Of a stretch of DNA of 64,000 nucleotides, positions 32,697-41,643 are shown one piece after another. The translations under genes were made by a program, and so were the position numbers. The notes beneath the pieces were generated by a model. The model was given only the letters and a program-made list of their open reading frames with translations, had not been told where the DNA came from and searched no databases. Numbering within the stretch: the first letter of the stretch is position 1; each line of letters begins with the position of its first letter. The DNA comes from Vibrio sp. CB1-14 (GTDB taxonomy: Bacteria > Pseudomonadota > Gammaproteobacteria > Enterobacterales > Vibrionaceae), in assembly GCF_040412085.2 (NCBI RefSeq), contig NZ_CP115921.1, positions 868,001-932,000 of the forward strand, in the 5' to 3' direction.

Positions 32697-34670
32697 CTAC
32701 ATAAAGATGAACTGCCGATAAAGGCTGTCTAGCTCCGCGCGAATTTGTTGAATTTTTTGGTCATCATTAGTGTCTACGGCTTCGAACAGAGCTTTTTCCC
32801 TTTGAGTGATTTGCTGACACAAGCTCTTAAGATCATCACAAAACCCCACATGGTGATGGGCTTTTTGTCTCGCGGTTTCTACCGCTGACGCAATCTTTCT
32901 ACGCGAACTCATAGGAATCACGTTGTTGGTTTGATTGTAGGCCTGTTGCCGCGTACGTCGCTGCAATGATTCATCTATTGCTTGCTTCATTGCTGGAGTG
33001 ACCTTGTCTGCGTAAAGAATGGCTTTGCCATTGACGTTGCGTGCAGCTCGGCCAATGATTTGAATTAGAGCTTCTACAGAACGTAAGAAGCCTGCATGGT
33101 CAGCATCCAAAATAGCAACCAACGAAGCCTCTGGAATATCTAATCCCTCACGTAGTAGGTTGATACCGATTAACACATCAAATTCACCGGCTCTGAGAGC
33201 ATTAATGATCTCCACTCTATCGGAAGTTTTGACGTCAGAATGCAGATAGCGAGCCCGAATACCTTGCTCATTAAAGAAATCATTCAGTGTTTCGGCGCTG
33301 CGCTTGGTTAATGTTGTCACAAGCGTCCGTTCGTTTTGTGCTGAGCGAATACGTATCTCTTTTAACAAATCCTCCATGCAGCTTGCCGAAGGGCGAACTT
33401 CAACTTCAGGGTCTAATAACCCTGTTGGGCGGATAATTTGCTCGATAACGACTTCATTTGAACGTTTAACTTCATACTTCCCTGGTGTCGCTGACACGAA
33501 GATGGTTTGAGGTTTTACTTTTTCAAACTCGCTAAAGGTTAGCGGGCGATTATTGAGTGCTGAGGGTAAACGGAATCCATAGTCAATTAAGGTGTCTTTG
33601 CGGCTGCGGTCTGATTTTGACATCGCGCTAATCTGAGGCACCATCACGTGGGATTCATCAATAAAGACGAGACCGTCTTTAGGTAAATAATCCATGAGAG
33701 TGGTTGGTGGCAAAGCGGGATCTCTATCATTCAGATAGCAGGCGTAGTTTTCAATCCCTCCGCAGTAGCCTAATTGCCGCATCATTTCAATATCGTGCAT
33801 GCAGCGCTCATACAACCTAGCGGCTTCGGTCACTCTATTTTCTGCACTGAGTTCTGCAACTCTGCTCTCCATTTCAAGTCTAACTTGCTCGCTAGCTTCA
33901 CGTACCTTCTCTGCAGAAGAGGCGTAGAGGGTTTTTGGTGACACTTTGTATTCGCTACAAGGTGCTAGCACGTCTCCTGTCGCTGGATCTATCCAGCTCA
34001 GACGATGAATCGTCCCTTTGTTTAGATCTACACGAATGCCATCTTTCTCAGAGTCTGCGGGAAAGATATCGATGGTATTGTTTTGCACCCTATAGCCCGC
34101 GCGTGAAAGTTTTGGCTGAGTAGGTGTGTACTGTAAGCGCGCTAGACGGTTCAACAGGTCATCTAGATTTAACTGAGCTCCAACCGCTAAAGGGATTTGT
34201 AAATCACGATACGCCTGCGGATCCCCTAATCCATAAACAGATGACACCGACGCGACAACCACTACATCACGCCTTTCAATCAGAGATTTCGTAGTGGATA
34301 AACGTAATCGTTCTAGTTGTTCATTTATGGCTGAATCTTTACGGATAAAACGGTCGCTGCCAGGGATGTAGACCTCTGGCTGAAAATAATCGTAATAAGA
34401 AACAAAATACTCAACGGCATTCTCTGGAAAGAATCGTTGCATCTCGCTATACAGCTGAGCGGCCAGTGTTTTGTTGTGAGCCAAAATTAGCGTAGGGCGC
34501 TGCAGGCGATGAATGATATTCGCCATGGTAAAGGTCTTGCCAGACCCAGTGACACCTTTGAGGGTTTGGTGGGTTTTGCCGCTATTGACGCCTTCAATCA
34601 ATCTCGCAATGGCTTCAGGTTGATCACCAGAGGGTGGGTACTCAGAATGAAGAATAAATGTGTTTTTCAT
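32697..34670 (-). CDS. UvrB paralogue, excinuclease subunit B-like
   Basis: A 657-residue UvrB-family protein with all helicase parts: Walker A G-V-T-G-S-G-K-T, the beta-hairpin Y-Y-D-Y-F-Q-P-E, D-E-S-H, V-S-A-T-P-G, G-I-N-L-L-R-E-G-L-D-I-P-E, Q-I-I-G-R-A-A-R-N, and a C-terminal UVR helix pair for UvrC contact. It departs from the usual proteobacterial UvrB at many conserved places: L-A-H-N-K for A-P-N-K, Y-D-Y-F-Q-P-E-V-Y-I-P-G-S-D-R for Y-D-Y-Y-Q-P-E-A-Y-V-P-S-S-D-T. It is therefore probably a second copy beside the housekeeping uvrB. The hairpin position equal to Tyr96 is Phe. The ATG at 34670 follows AAGGA. Confidence 0.85.
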   Translation of the reverse strand: MKNTFILHSEYPPSGDQPEAIARLIEGVNSGKTHQTLKGVTGSGKTFTMANIIHRLQRPTLILAHNKTLAAQLYSEMQRFFPENAVEYFVSYYDYFQPEVYIPGSDRFIRKDSAINEQLERLRLSTTKSLIERRDVVVVASVSSVYGLGDPQAYRDLQIPLAVGAQLNLDDLLNRLARLQYTPTQPKLSRAGYRVQNNTIDIFPADSEKDGIRVDLNKGTIHRLSWIDPATGDVLAPCSEYKVSPKTLYASSAEKVREASEQVRLEMESRVAELSAENRVTEAARLYERCMHDIEMMRQLGYCGGIENYACYLNDRDPALPPTTLMDYLPKDGLVFIDESHVMVPQISAMSKSDRSRKDTLIDYGFRLPSALNNRPLTFSEFEKVKPQTIFVSATPGKYEVKRSNEVVIEQIIRPTGLLDPEVEVRPSASCMEDLLKEIRIRSAQNERTLVTTLTKRSAETLNDFFNEQGIRARYLHSDVKTSDRVEIINALRAGEFDVLIGINLLREGLDIPEASLVAILDADHAGFLRSVEALIQIIGRAARNVNGKAILYADKVTPAMKQAIDESLQRRTRQQAYNQTNNVIPMSSRRKIASAVETARQKAHHHVGFCDDLKSLCQQITQREKALFEAVDTNDDQKIQQIRAELDSLYRQFIFM

Positions 34671-34834
34671 TAGACATATTCCTTGTGAGTGAGCAACCAA
34701 AAGTATAGTTAGGATCAGTTATTTATCGAGTTGTTGCGGGGAGCGACGGGCTGACTTTCATCAAGTTACATCTTGGTGAACCTGACATTTGGCAAGGTCT
34801 ATATTTAATGTTGGTAAAGAAGGTGACAGAGGGG

Positions 34835-34874
34835 CGCTGAGTAGGCAACACAGATGTTGCCCCGATATTCAGCG
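34835..34874. other. Nested hairpin between alpha-galactosidase and uvrB-like genes
   Basis: GGCAACA (34844-34850) pairs with TGTTGCC (34855-34861), and flanking CGCTGA (34835-34840) with TCAGCG (34869-34874). No T-run follows on either strand. It may end or protect the alpha-galactosidase message. Nothing else coding was seen between 34671 and 34911. Confidence 0.5.
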
Positions 34875-34911
34875 TTGATCACTATTGAAGTTGGCGTTCA
34901 GCATCCCAGGC

Positions 34912-37185
34912 TTAATAACCCTCGGCCATAATATGATAAATCCGAGACCCAAAATCACCGATATACCGAGTATGCTCGGTAATTTCTACTCCCATAAACT
35001 GATTGTTTAGCGGTAGGCCAACACTGGCTAGTTGGTCACCATAGAGCTGATACAGCTCGCTGTTAACACGTGTATCTGTGGTTTCAATCTCTTCGCGATA
35101 CTGCGCTCTAGAGCGGACGATAAATGCCAGCTCTGGGTTCAGCGCAGGCAGTTTGATGGTTTCTAGCTCGCCACTGCTTTGCTGCAGTTTTTGGTAGTAG
35201 CCGAGTAGGGCTTCGTTGCCGTCATCATTGACCACCAACCAGGTGGTAATGTTGCCTTCAAATGGGGAAGACAGACGGTAAAAGCGGCCAAATTGAAGCA
35301 GTTGTCGGTGCTGCTTATAGAATGCGATTTGCTCCACCACCGCTTGGGTTTCTTGCTCGGTAAGTTGAGTGATGTCGAGTTGGTAGCCGAAGTTTCCAAA
35401 GGCAGCGACATTAAAGCGCGTTTCAAGCGGTGTGCGTCGCAGAACTTGGTGCGATGGTTTCGCGGCTACATGGGCGCTCATGGCCGACAACGGATAGCAA
35501 AGAGAGGTACCGTGCTGGATGTTCAAGCGCTCAATGGCATCGGTGTTATCACTCGTCCAGGTTTGCGGCATGTAGCTGAGCATGCCGAGATCAAAGCGAT
35601 TGCCGCCGCTAGAGCAAGACTCAAATAGAATGTTCGGGAAGGTCTTGGTTAGTCGCGTGAGTAAGTCATACAGTCCCAGAACGTAGCGGTGATTAAATGA
35701 AGCTTGTTCCTTTGCTGACAAGGAATGAGCGTAGCTATCACTGAAGTTTCGGTTGTGATCCCATTTCACGTAATCGACTCGGGCGCGGGAGAACACGTCA
35801 CTGAGCTTCTCAAACAAATAGTCAATCACTTCAGGGTTGGCCATATCGAGTACGAGCTGATTTCGACCTAATGATGGTGTGCGCTCGGGATGAGTAATCG
35901 CCCATTCAGGGTGGGCGCGAAATAGCTCGCTGTCAGGCGAGACCATTTCTGGCTCGACCCAAATACCAAATTTGAGTCCATAATCTTTCACGGTCTCACT
36001 GATGCGTGCGATACCACCGACAAGTTTTGGGTTGTCAAAATAGTCGCCAAGGCTGGTGGTGTCATCATTACGTTTGCCAAACCAGCCATCATCGAGCACA
36101 AATAGCTCGACACCAATAGACTTGGCTTTTTGTGCGATGGCATCCAGTTTGTCGTAGTCGAAATCGAAGTAGGTTGCTTCCCAGTTGTTCACTTGGATAG
36201 GACGTTCTACATTGCGCCACTGCTCTGAAATAACATGCTGGTTGATGAACTGATGCAGTTGCTGGCTCATGCGGTTCAAGCCGCTCGCAGAGTAGGTGAG
36301 CGCAATCTCTGGTGTGGTAAAACGCTCGCCTGATTCCAGCTCCCAACGGAAATCAAAGTCATTAATGCCGGTCATGACCCGCGTTTGGTTGTACGGGGAG
36401 ACTTCAGCCACCGACAAATGGTTACCGCTGTACATGAGCCCAAACCCGTAGCAGGCACCAAGATGTTCATTGGTCTCTTTTCTCGCTAGGGCAATGAACG
36501 GGTTGTGATTGGCGCTGCTCACCCCCTTTTTGGAGTCTATCTGAACAGTGCCCTTTTCAAGGCTTTGGCGCGCGATTTGTGCCTCTTTGATCCATTTGCC
36601 TTGCAGGTGAATCAGATCCCAGCTTTCGTCAGCAAAATCGACGCAGCTACTGAGTGCGCGAAGAAGTTGTACTGGTCGACTGGCATGATTTCGCACCACT
36701 AAATGGCGAGTGATGACGTCGGATTGGCTAAAGACTGAGTAGTGCACATCCACTTCAAGTTTGGTCACGGGATCGGCTAAGGTAATCACTAGGTGGTGAC
36801 TATCTCGCTCTGCACTGGCAGACGGTAAGCCTTCAAGCGAAGGTTTGCTGTCTAGAAGTTGGTGTGATTGGTAGAGTAAATCGGTGACACGTGAGCCATC
36901 GGTATATTCAACATGCAAAAGTGGGCTTCGATAATCCCCTTTGCCAAAGGTAGGTACTTCGAGCCTGAAGGTGTTTAGAGTTTGCCCAGGTATGTCTGCA
37001 TAGTCTGTCGAGGAGCCCATCTTGTCATGATAAAGATGCTCAAGGGCATTGAACTGAGGTCGATGGGTGAGCCTATCTCCATAGTGAAGATGAACAAGGT
37101 GGCCGGTGCTCGTGACCTTAATCAGGTAGCTAGAACGTTTGGTTTGAAGGTGAAACTCTAACCCTTGGTCATTAATCGAAATCAT
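34912..37185 (-). CDS. Alpha-galactosidase, GH36 family
   Basis: A 757-residue cytoplasmic enzyme (no signal peptide) of the GH36 type: an N-terminal beta-sandwich, a TIM barrel and a C-terminal beta-domain. The nucleophile aspartate is in Y-V-K-W-D-H-N-R, the acid/base aspartate in W-T-S-D-N-T-D-A, and substrate-binding parts are F-V-L-D-D-G-W-F-G-K-R, G-I-W-V-E-P-E-M and E-S-C-S-S-G-G-N-R-F-D. It releases alpha-galactose from sugars such as melibiose or raffinose. It lies 32 bp after the LacI-type regulator gene in the same direction and works with the importer and Leloir genes nearby. Confidence 0.92.
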   Translation of the reverse strand: MISINDQGLEFHLQTKRSSYLIKVTSTGHLVHLHYGDRLTHRPQFNALEHLYHDKMGSSTDYADIPGQTLNTFRLEVPTFGKGDYRSPLLHVEYTDGSRVTDLLYQSHQLLDSKPSLEGLPSASAERDSHHLVITLADPVTKLEVDVHYSVFSQSDVITRHLVVRNHASRPVQLLRALSSCVDFADESWDLIHLQGKWIKEAQIARQSLEKGTVQIDSKKGVSSANHNPFIALARKETNEHLGACYGFGLMYSGNHLSVAEVSPYNQTRVMTGINDFDFRWELESGERFTTPEIALTYSASGLNRMSQQLHQFINQHVISEQWRNVERPIQVNNWEATYFDFDYDKLDAIAQKAKSIGVELFVLDDGWFGKRNDDTTSLGDYFDNPKLVGGIARISETVKDYGLKFGIWVEPEMVSPDSELFRAHPEWAITHPERTPSLGRNQLVLDMANPEVIDYLFEKLSDVFSRARVDYVKWDHNRNFSDSYAHSLSAKEQASFNHRYVLGLYDLLTRLTKTFPNILFESCSSGGNRFDLGMLSYMPQTWTSDNTDAIERLNIQHGTSLCYPLSAMSAHVAAKPSHQVLRRTPLETRFNVAAFGNFGYQLDITQLTEQETQAVVEQIAFYKQHRQLLQFGRFYRLSSPFEGNITTWLVVNDDGNEALLGYYQKLQQSSGELETIKLPALNPELAFIVRSRAQYREEIETTDTRVNSELYQLYGDQLASVGLPLNNQFMGVEITEHTRYIGDFGSRIYHIMAEGY

Positions 37186-37217
37186 TCAACCACCTATTTA
37201 TGCAGGGCGCGCTTTGG

Positions 37218-38216
37218 CTAGCGCGCGAATACAGATTTACGTTGGACAAGTGTTGGCGTGAACACAATCGGGTCATCTTCGATGGCCTCACCGCGAGACA
37301 GCAGTAATGCTAATCGAGCGGCACGTTCGGCCATCATTGCGATTGGGTAGCGCACGGTTGTGAGATGTGGGTGCACAAAGCGGGCGATTAGGCCGTCATC
37401 GAAACCGATAACAGAGATGTCTTTAGGTACCGAAATGGCATTATTTTCAAGCGCTTGAATTGCTCCAGCGGCCATATAATCGTTGTAGGTGACCACCGCA
37501 GTAATATCTAACGATTTAGACAGTAAATTGGTCATGGCGAGTTCGCCGCCATCGCTGCTTGGTGCACCTGCTTCAATGTAGTTTTTGGAAAGCAGAATAC
37601 CGTGATCTTCCAGAGCAGTTCGATAGCCCTTAATGCGCTGATGGGTATCTTCAATGTCTTGGGAAGAAGCAATGCAGGCAATGTTGCGATGACCGGACTT
37701 AATTAAATGCAACGTAGCAAGATAAGCGCCGCGCTCGTTGTCGAGCGAAATACAACGTGATTCGATTTGTGGAATAAAGCGGTTAATGATCACCAGCCCT
37801 TTCACTTCTTTGGCGTAGTTGATGAGCTCTTCATCACTGAGCCCTTTTGCGTGCAGAATAATTGCCTCGCAGCGGCTATTGATGAGCAGCTCTAAGGCGT
37901 GGCGCTCGTCATCTGCATTGTGATAGCCATTGCCAATAAGGATGTGCTTGCCCGCTTCTCTGGCGACTTGATCCACTGATTTGATTAAGGTGCCAAAAAA
38001 CGGATCCGACACATCAGAAACCACGACGCCGATGGTATTGGTACTTTGGCTGACCAGCGCTCTTGCTGCCGCATTGGGGCGATAGCCCAACTTTTTCATC
38101 GCCGCAGACACTGAGTCGATGGAAGACTGGCTGGCTTTGGGCGATTTATTAATAACACGAGACACTGTGGCGACAGAGACTCCTGCTTCTTTAGCGACAT
38201 CTTTTATGGTTGCCAT
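37218..38216 (-). CDS. LacI/GalR-family transcriptional regulator
   Basis: A 332-residue repressor with the N-terminal LacI helix-turn-helix (T-I-K-D-V-A-K-E-A-G-V-S-V-A-T-V-S-R-V-I-N) and a periplasmic-binding-protein-like sugar domain (I-G-V-V-V-S-D-V-S-D-P-F-F, S-V-I-G-F-D-D). It resembles GalR/GalS, whose inducer is galactose. Two GalR-type operators (39603-39618, 46185-46200) lie before the transporter and galT genes, the obvious targets. AAAGG precedes the ATG. It sits between the ABC ATPase and alpha-galactosidase genes, all on the minus strand. Confidence 0.88.
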   Translation of the reverse strand: MATIKDVAKEAGVSVATVSRVINKSPKASQSSIDSVSAAMKKLGYRPNAAARALVSQSTNTIGVVVSDVSDPFFGTLIKSVDQVAREAGKHILIGNGYHNADDERHALELLINSRCEAIILHAKGLSDEELINYAKEVKGLVIINRFIPQIESRCISLDNERGAYLATLHLIKSGHRNIACIASSQDIEDTHQRIKGYRTALEDHGILLSKNYIEAGAPSSDGGELAMTNLLSKSLDITAVVTYNDYMAAGAIQALENNAISVPKDISVIGFDDGLIARFVHPHLTTVRYPIAMMAERAARLALLLSRGEAIEDDPIVFTPTLVQRKSVFAR

Positions 38217-38354
38217 GGGGCACCTTTTGCATTGGAACTATTACGATTGCGAGTATTAGAACTCGTTTCATATAAGAGTTCAATTTGTATGTTTAACAGT
38301 ATGTTGTGAGTATTTGAATCGGGTTTTATTTTCAAAGCTCACTCGCATTGTTTG

Positions 38355-39443
38355 CTATAAATTCACTCGTTGACCGTCGACATCAAACAGATGCACATCG
38401 TCATAGCTGCAGCTAATGGCGACTTGCTCAAATTTGTTTACAGCCTGATCGCCCGGAAGGTGAACTTTGAAACCATCGACGCCAGAAGCTTGGCCGAACA
38501 AATACGTACTGTTGCCTAGCCTTTCGACGACTTCACTTTGGAATTCGAATCTAACTGGATTGTCGTGATTAAGCGTAAGGTGCTCTGGTCTAACGCCTAG
38601 GGTAAGTGCGTCACCGGTTTTTGGAGCTTGCTCTGCGGTTCTTGGCAATGTGAACTGCTCGCCTTTAGCGGTTTTAACAGTAATATCTTGCTCGTTCACT
38701 TGCTCAACATGAGCAGGAATGAAGTTCATTTTTGGCGATCCAATAAACCCTGCCACAAACTCATTTTGTGGTGAGTGATACAGCTCCAGTGGACTACCCA
38801 CTTGCTCAACTCGGCCATCACGAAGTACCACAATCTTATCGGCCAGTGTCATCGCTTCCACTTGGTCGTGAGTGACGTAAATCATGGTGTTGGCAAGGTC
38901 TTGGTGCAGCTTAGCGATCTGCAAACGCATATCGACGCGAAGCTCGGCATCGAGGTTGGAAAGTGGCTCATCGAACAAAAAGACCTTTGGATTACGTACT
39001 ATCGCACGACCAATCGCGACTCGCTGCCTTTGACCACCAGAGAGTTCTTTGGGTTTGCGCTTCAGAAGCTGCTCAAGTTGCAGTGTCTTGGCGGCATTTT
39101 GCACCTGTTTATGGACGTACTCTTTAGGGTGGTTATTCATTTTAAGGCCAAAGCCCATGTTCTCTTCAACTGTCATGTGTGGGTAGAGAGCGTAGGACTG
39201 AAACACCATAGCCACCCCGCGTTCAGCAGGATCGACATCGTTTACCTTTTCATCATTGATAAAGATCTCACCGTCACTGATCTCTTCTAAACCGGCGACT
39301 AGGCGCAGCAATGTCGACTTGCCGCAGCCCGATGGACCAACAAACACCACAAATTCGCCATCGTTAATGTCGAGATCGACGCCGTGAATGGTTTGTACCT
39401 TGCCATAGCGTTTGATGACTTGGTTTAAGCGGATGTCAGCCAT
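38355..39443 (-). CDS. Sugar ABC transporter ATPase, MalK/UgpC type
   Basis: A 362-residue ATPase with Walker A G-P-S-G-C-G-K-S-T, Q-loop, signature L-S-G-G-Q-R-Q-R-V-A, Walker B V-F-L-F-D-E-P-L-S-N-L-D and H-loop, plus the C-terminal OB-type regulatory domain of CUT1 sugar transporters (L-G-V-R-P-E-H-L). It energises the permeases encoded divergently from 39772. Separate transcription of the ATPase is common in CUT1 systems. GAGGAG precedes the ATG. Substrate is inferred from neighbours to be a galactoside. Confidence 0.9.
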   Translation of the reverse strand: MADIRLNQVIKRYGKVQTIHGVDLDINDGEFVVFVGPSGCGKSTLLRLVAGLEEISDGEIFINDEKVNDVDPAERGVAMVFQSYALYPHMTVEENMGFGLKMNNHPKEYVHKQVQNAAKTLQLEQLLKRKPKELSGGQRQRVAIGRAIVRNPKVFLFDEPLSNLDAELRVDMRLQIAKLHQDLANTMIYVTHDQVEAMTLADKIVVLRDGRVEQVGSPLELYHSPQNEFVAGFIGSPKMNFIPAHVEQVNEQDITVKTAKGEQFTLPRTAEQAPKTGDALTLGVRPEHLTLNHDNPVRFEFQSEVVERLGNSTYLFGQASGVDGFKVHLPGDQAVNKFEQVAISCSYDDVHLFDVDGQRVNL

Positions 39444-39771
39444 AAGAACTCCTCGTTATGCAGACAAGTGGCAGCATGAATATGCGTGAATGCCAGTTTT
39501 TTTGAATACCATGACCATACGCGCTAATTGACAATTTGTTAGCTGTCAAACCGAGAATAGTTGATCGTGATCATAAATTGTTAACGACTTTGAGTGAAAA
39601 CTGTGGAAACGTTTACAGTTTTAATTTTGAGCAGTACAACATTTCACCATGTTGGCTAATATTCGAGTGTATTTTCACTAAAACCCATCTAAAACAGTAC
39701 TTATTGTTGATATTTTCAGAAATTAATGACTGTTAACAGTATGTTGCGGTGGGGTAGGGAGTCACCTTGAA
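39444..39771. promoter_or_regulatory. Divergent control region of the galactoside transporter
   Basis: This 328-bp AT-rich gap must hold promoters for the ATPase gene (minus) and the permease operon (plus). It contains a GalR-like operator (39603-39618) and TTAACAGTATGTTG (39733-39746), which recurs exactly at 38293-38306 before the LacI-type gene. No coding ORF is credible. Confidence 0.6.
39603..39618. promoter_or_regulatory. GalR-type operator
   Basis: GTGGAAACGTTTACAG matches the E. coli GalR/GalS consensus GTGKAANCGNTTNCAC at all but the last base. It lies midway between the divergent transporter genes and is probably bound by the LacI-family protein at 37218-38216. Confidence 0.7.
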
Positions 39772-40692
39772 ATGGAACAATCTGTGAAAACGGTATACCC
39801 ACAAAATCAGCTACCGTCACAGCGACGCAAAAGTCGTATTAATACCCAAGTCGCGCCATGGATATTTTTGGCGCCAGCGATCCTAATTTTTTCTGTTTAC
39901 GTCATCTATCCAATTTTGGACAGTATCTGGCTGAGCTTTTATGAATGGGATGGATTGGGTGAAAAAACTTGGGTGGGTCTCGACAACTATCGAGAGCTTT
40001 TTGACTCAGAAGCCTTCTATACCTCACTTAAAAATAACTTTTTGTGGTTGGTGTTCTTTATGTTGGCACCACCTATTGGATTGGCTATTGCGCTCTTTCT
40101 CAATCAACAAGTAAGAGGGATTCGCGTAGTTAAATCACTGTTTTTCTTTCCTTTTGTCATCTCTCAAGTGGTGGTGGGTCTCGTCTTTGCGTGGTTCTAT
40201 GACCCTTCTTTTGGTCTATTTAACATCGTACTTGGCTTTTTCGATATTGAAGCCATTGCGATTTTGTCCAACGAAGATTACGTGACCTACGGGATCATTG
40301 CCGCCGGTCTGTGGCCGCAGATTTCCTATTGCATGATCTTATATCTCACTGGTTTGAATAATTTGGATCCAGAGCAGTTGGAAGCCGCTCGCCTTGATGG
40401 TGCCAAGAAACTGCGCATGCTTTGGTATGTGGTGTTGCCTCAGCTTCGTCCAGCGACGTTTATTGCTATCGTGGTTACGGTTATCGGCGCACTTCGCTCG
40501 TTTGACCTAGTGGCGACCATGACAGCGGGTGGCCCGTGGGGGAGCTCATCCGTGCTCGCTTATCAAATGTACGAAGAATCAATTTTCAACTACCGCATGG
40601 GTTATGGCGCCTCGGTGTCGGTTGTTCTGTTTTTGATTATGGATATCTACATCGCTTACTTCTTGTGGCGAATGCTAAGGAGTGAAAAATAA
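39772..40692 (+). CDS. Sugar ABC transporter permease, MalF-like
   Basis: A 306-residue CUT1 permease with six predicted membrane helices and the EAA loop (E-A-A-R-L-D-G-A-K-K-L-R-M-L-W-Y-V-V-L-P) that docks the ATPase. A ~30-residue basic cytoplasmic N-terminus precedes the first helix. Its stop overlaps the next ATG by one base. With the next permease, the binding protein and the divergent ATPase it forms a complete importer. GGGAG lies rather far (12 bases) before the ATG, so expression may be modest. Confidence 0.9.
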   Translation: MEQSVKTVYPQNQLPSQRRKSRINTQVAPWIFLAPAILIFSVYVIYPILDSIWLSFYEWDGLGEKTWVGLDNYRELFDSEAFYTSLKNNFLWLVFFMLAPPIGLAIALFLNQQVRGIRVVKSLFFFPFVISQVVVGLVFAWFYDPSFGLFNIVLGFFDIEAIAILSNEDYVTYGIIAAGLWPQISYCMILYLTGLNNLDPEQLEAARLDGAKKLRMLWYVVLPQLRPATFIAIVVTVIGALRSFDLVATMTAGGPWGSSSVLAYQMYEESIFNYRMGYGASVSVVLFLIMDIYIAYFLWRMLRSEK

Positions 40693-41543
40693 TGTTCCCA
40701 CAACCGATAGAAAAATCTGGACGCTTTACCAATATCAGCTATCGAGCGGCGCTGCCGATTTCGATTGTGATGTGGCTGCTGCCGCTAATCGCGGTGATGA
40801 TGACGTCGATCCGTTCAATGGAAGACATCAACAAAGGTAATTACTGGGGCTGGCCGAGTGATATTCAGTTTGTTGAAAACTACACGCAAGTGTTTACGGC
40901 AACGCCGATGAGCCAGTATTTGCTGAACAGTTTGATCATTACGTTACCGGCAGTGGCTGGCGCGGTCGCGCTGTCTACGTTGGCAGGATTTGCGCTCGCG
41001 AAGTATAACTTCAAGGCCAATATTTGGATCTTTGCGATGTTCATTGCTGGTAACTTTGTACCGTTCCAAATCCTGATGATTCCAGTGCGCGATCTCACCA
41101 TTACCTTTGGTCTTTATGATACGCATTGGGCGCTTATCTTCTTCCACGTCGCCTTCCAAGCCGGCTTTTGTACCCTGTTTATGCGCAACTTTATTGTCGG
41201 CATCCCCGATGCCTTGATTGAGGCGGCGCGCGTTGAAGGCGTGAGTGAAATGAAAATCTTCTGGCACGTAGTATTGCCGCTTGTCAGGCCGGCACTAGCC
41301 GCACTGTCTGTGTTGGTGTTTACCTTTATTTGGAATGATTACTTTTGGGCGCTGGTTTTAGTGCAAAGCGATGAAGTGCGCCCCGTAACGGCAGGATTGA
41401 GTGCATTGAAAGGGCAGTGGTTGGCGTCATGGCAGTTTATTTCTGCTGGTGCCGTCGTCGCTGCAATTCCTCCAGTGGTGCTGTTCTTTACCATGCAGCG
41501 TCACTTTATTGCTGGTCTAACGTTGGGAGCAACCAAAGGTTAA
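40692..41543 (+). CDS. Sugar ABC transporter permease, MalG-like
   Basis: A 283-residue CUT1 permease with six membrane helices and the EAA loop I-E-A-A-R-V-E-G-V-S-E-M-K-I-F-W-H-V-V-L-P. The C-terminal G-L-T-L-G-A-T-K-G is typical of MalG-type subunits. It overlaps the upstream gene by one base (TAATG) and is translationally coupled to it. It pairs with the MalF-like subunit in the membrane. Confidence 0.9.
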   Translation: MFPQPIEKSGRFTNISYRAALPISIVMWLLPLIAVMMTSIRSMEDINKGNYWGWPSDIQFVENYTQVFTATPMSQYLLNSLIITLPAVAGAVALSTLAGFALAKYNFKANIWIFAMFIAGNFVPFQILMIPVRDLTITFGLYDTHWALIFFHVAFQAGFCTLFMRNFIVGIPDALIEAARVEGVSEMKIFWHVVLPLVRPALAALSVLVFTFIWNDYFWALVLVQSDEVRPVTAGLSALKGQWLASWQFISAGAVVAAIPPVVLFFTMQRHFIAGLTLGATKG

Positions 41544-41643
41544 TCCCGATTTAGCCGCACAATCAGTGCTGGTTGGCGACGACCAGCAAGCTATAACGAT
41601 AACAATGGAGCCTGAGCGCAAGCTCGACAATAAGGATCTTACT

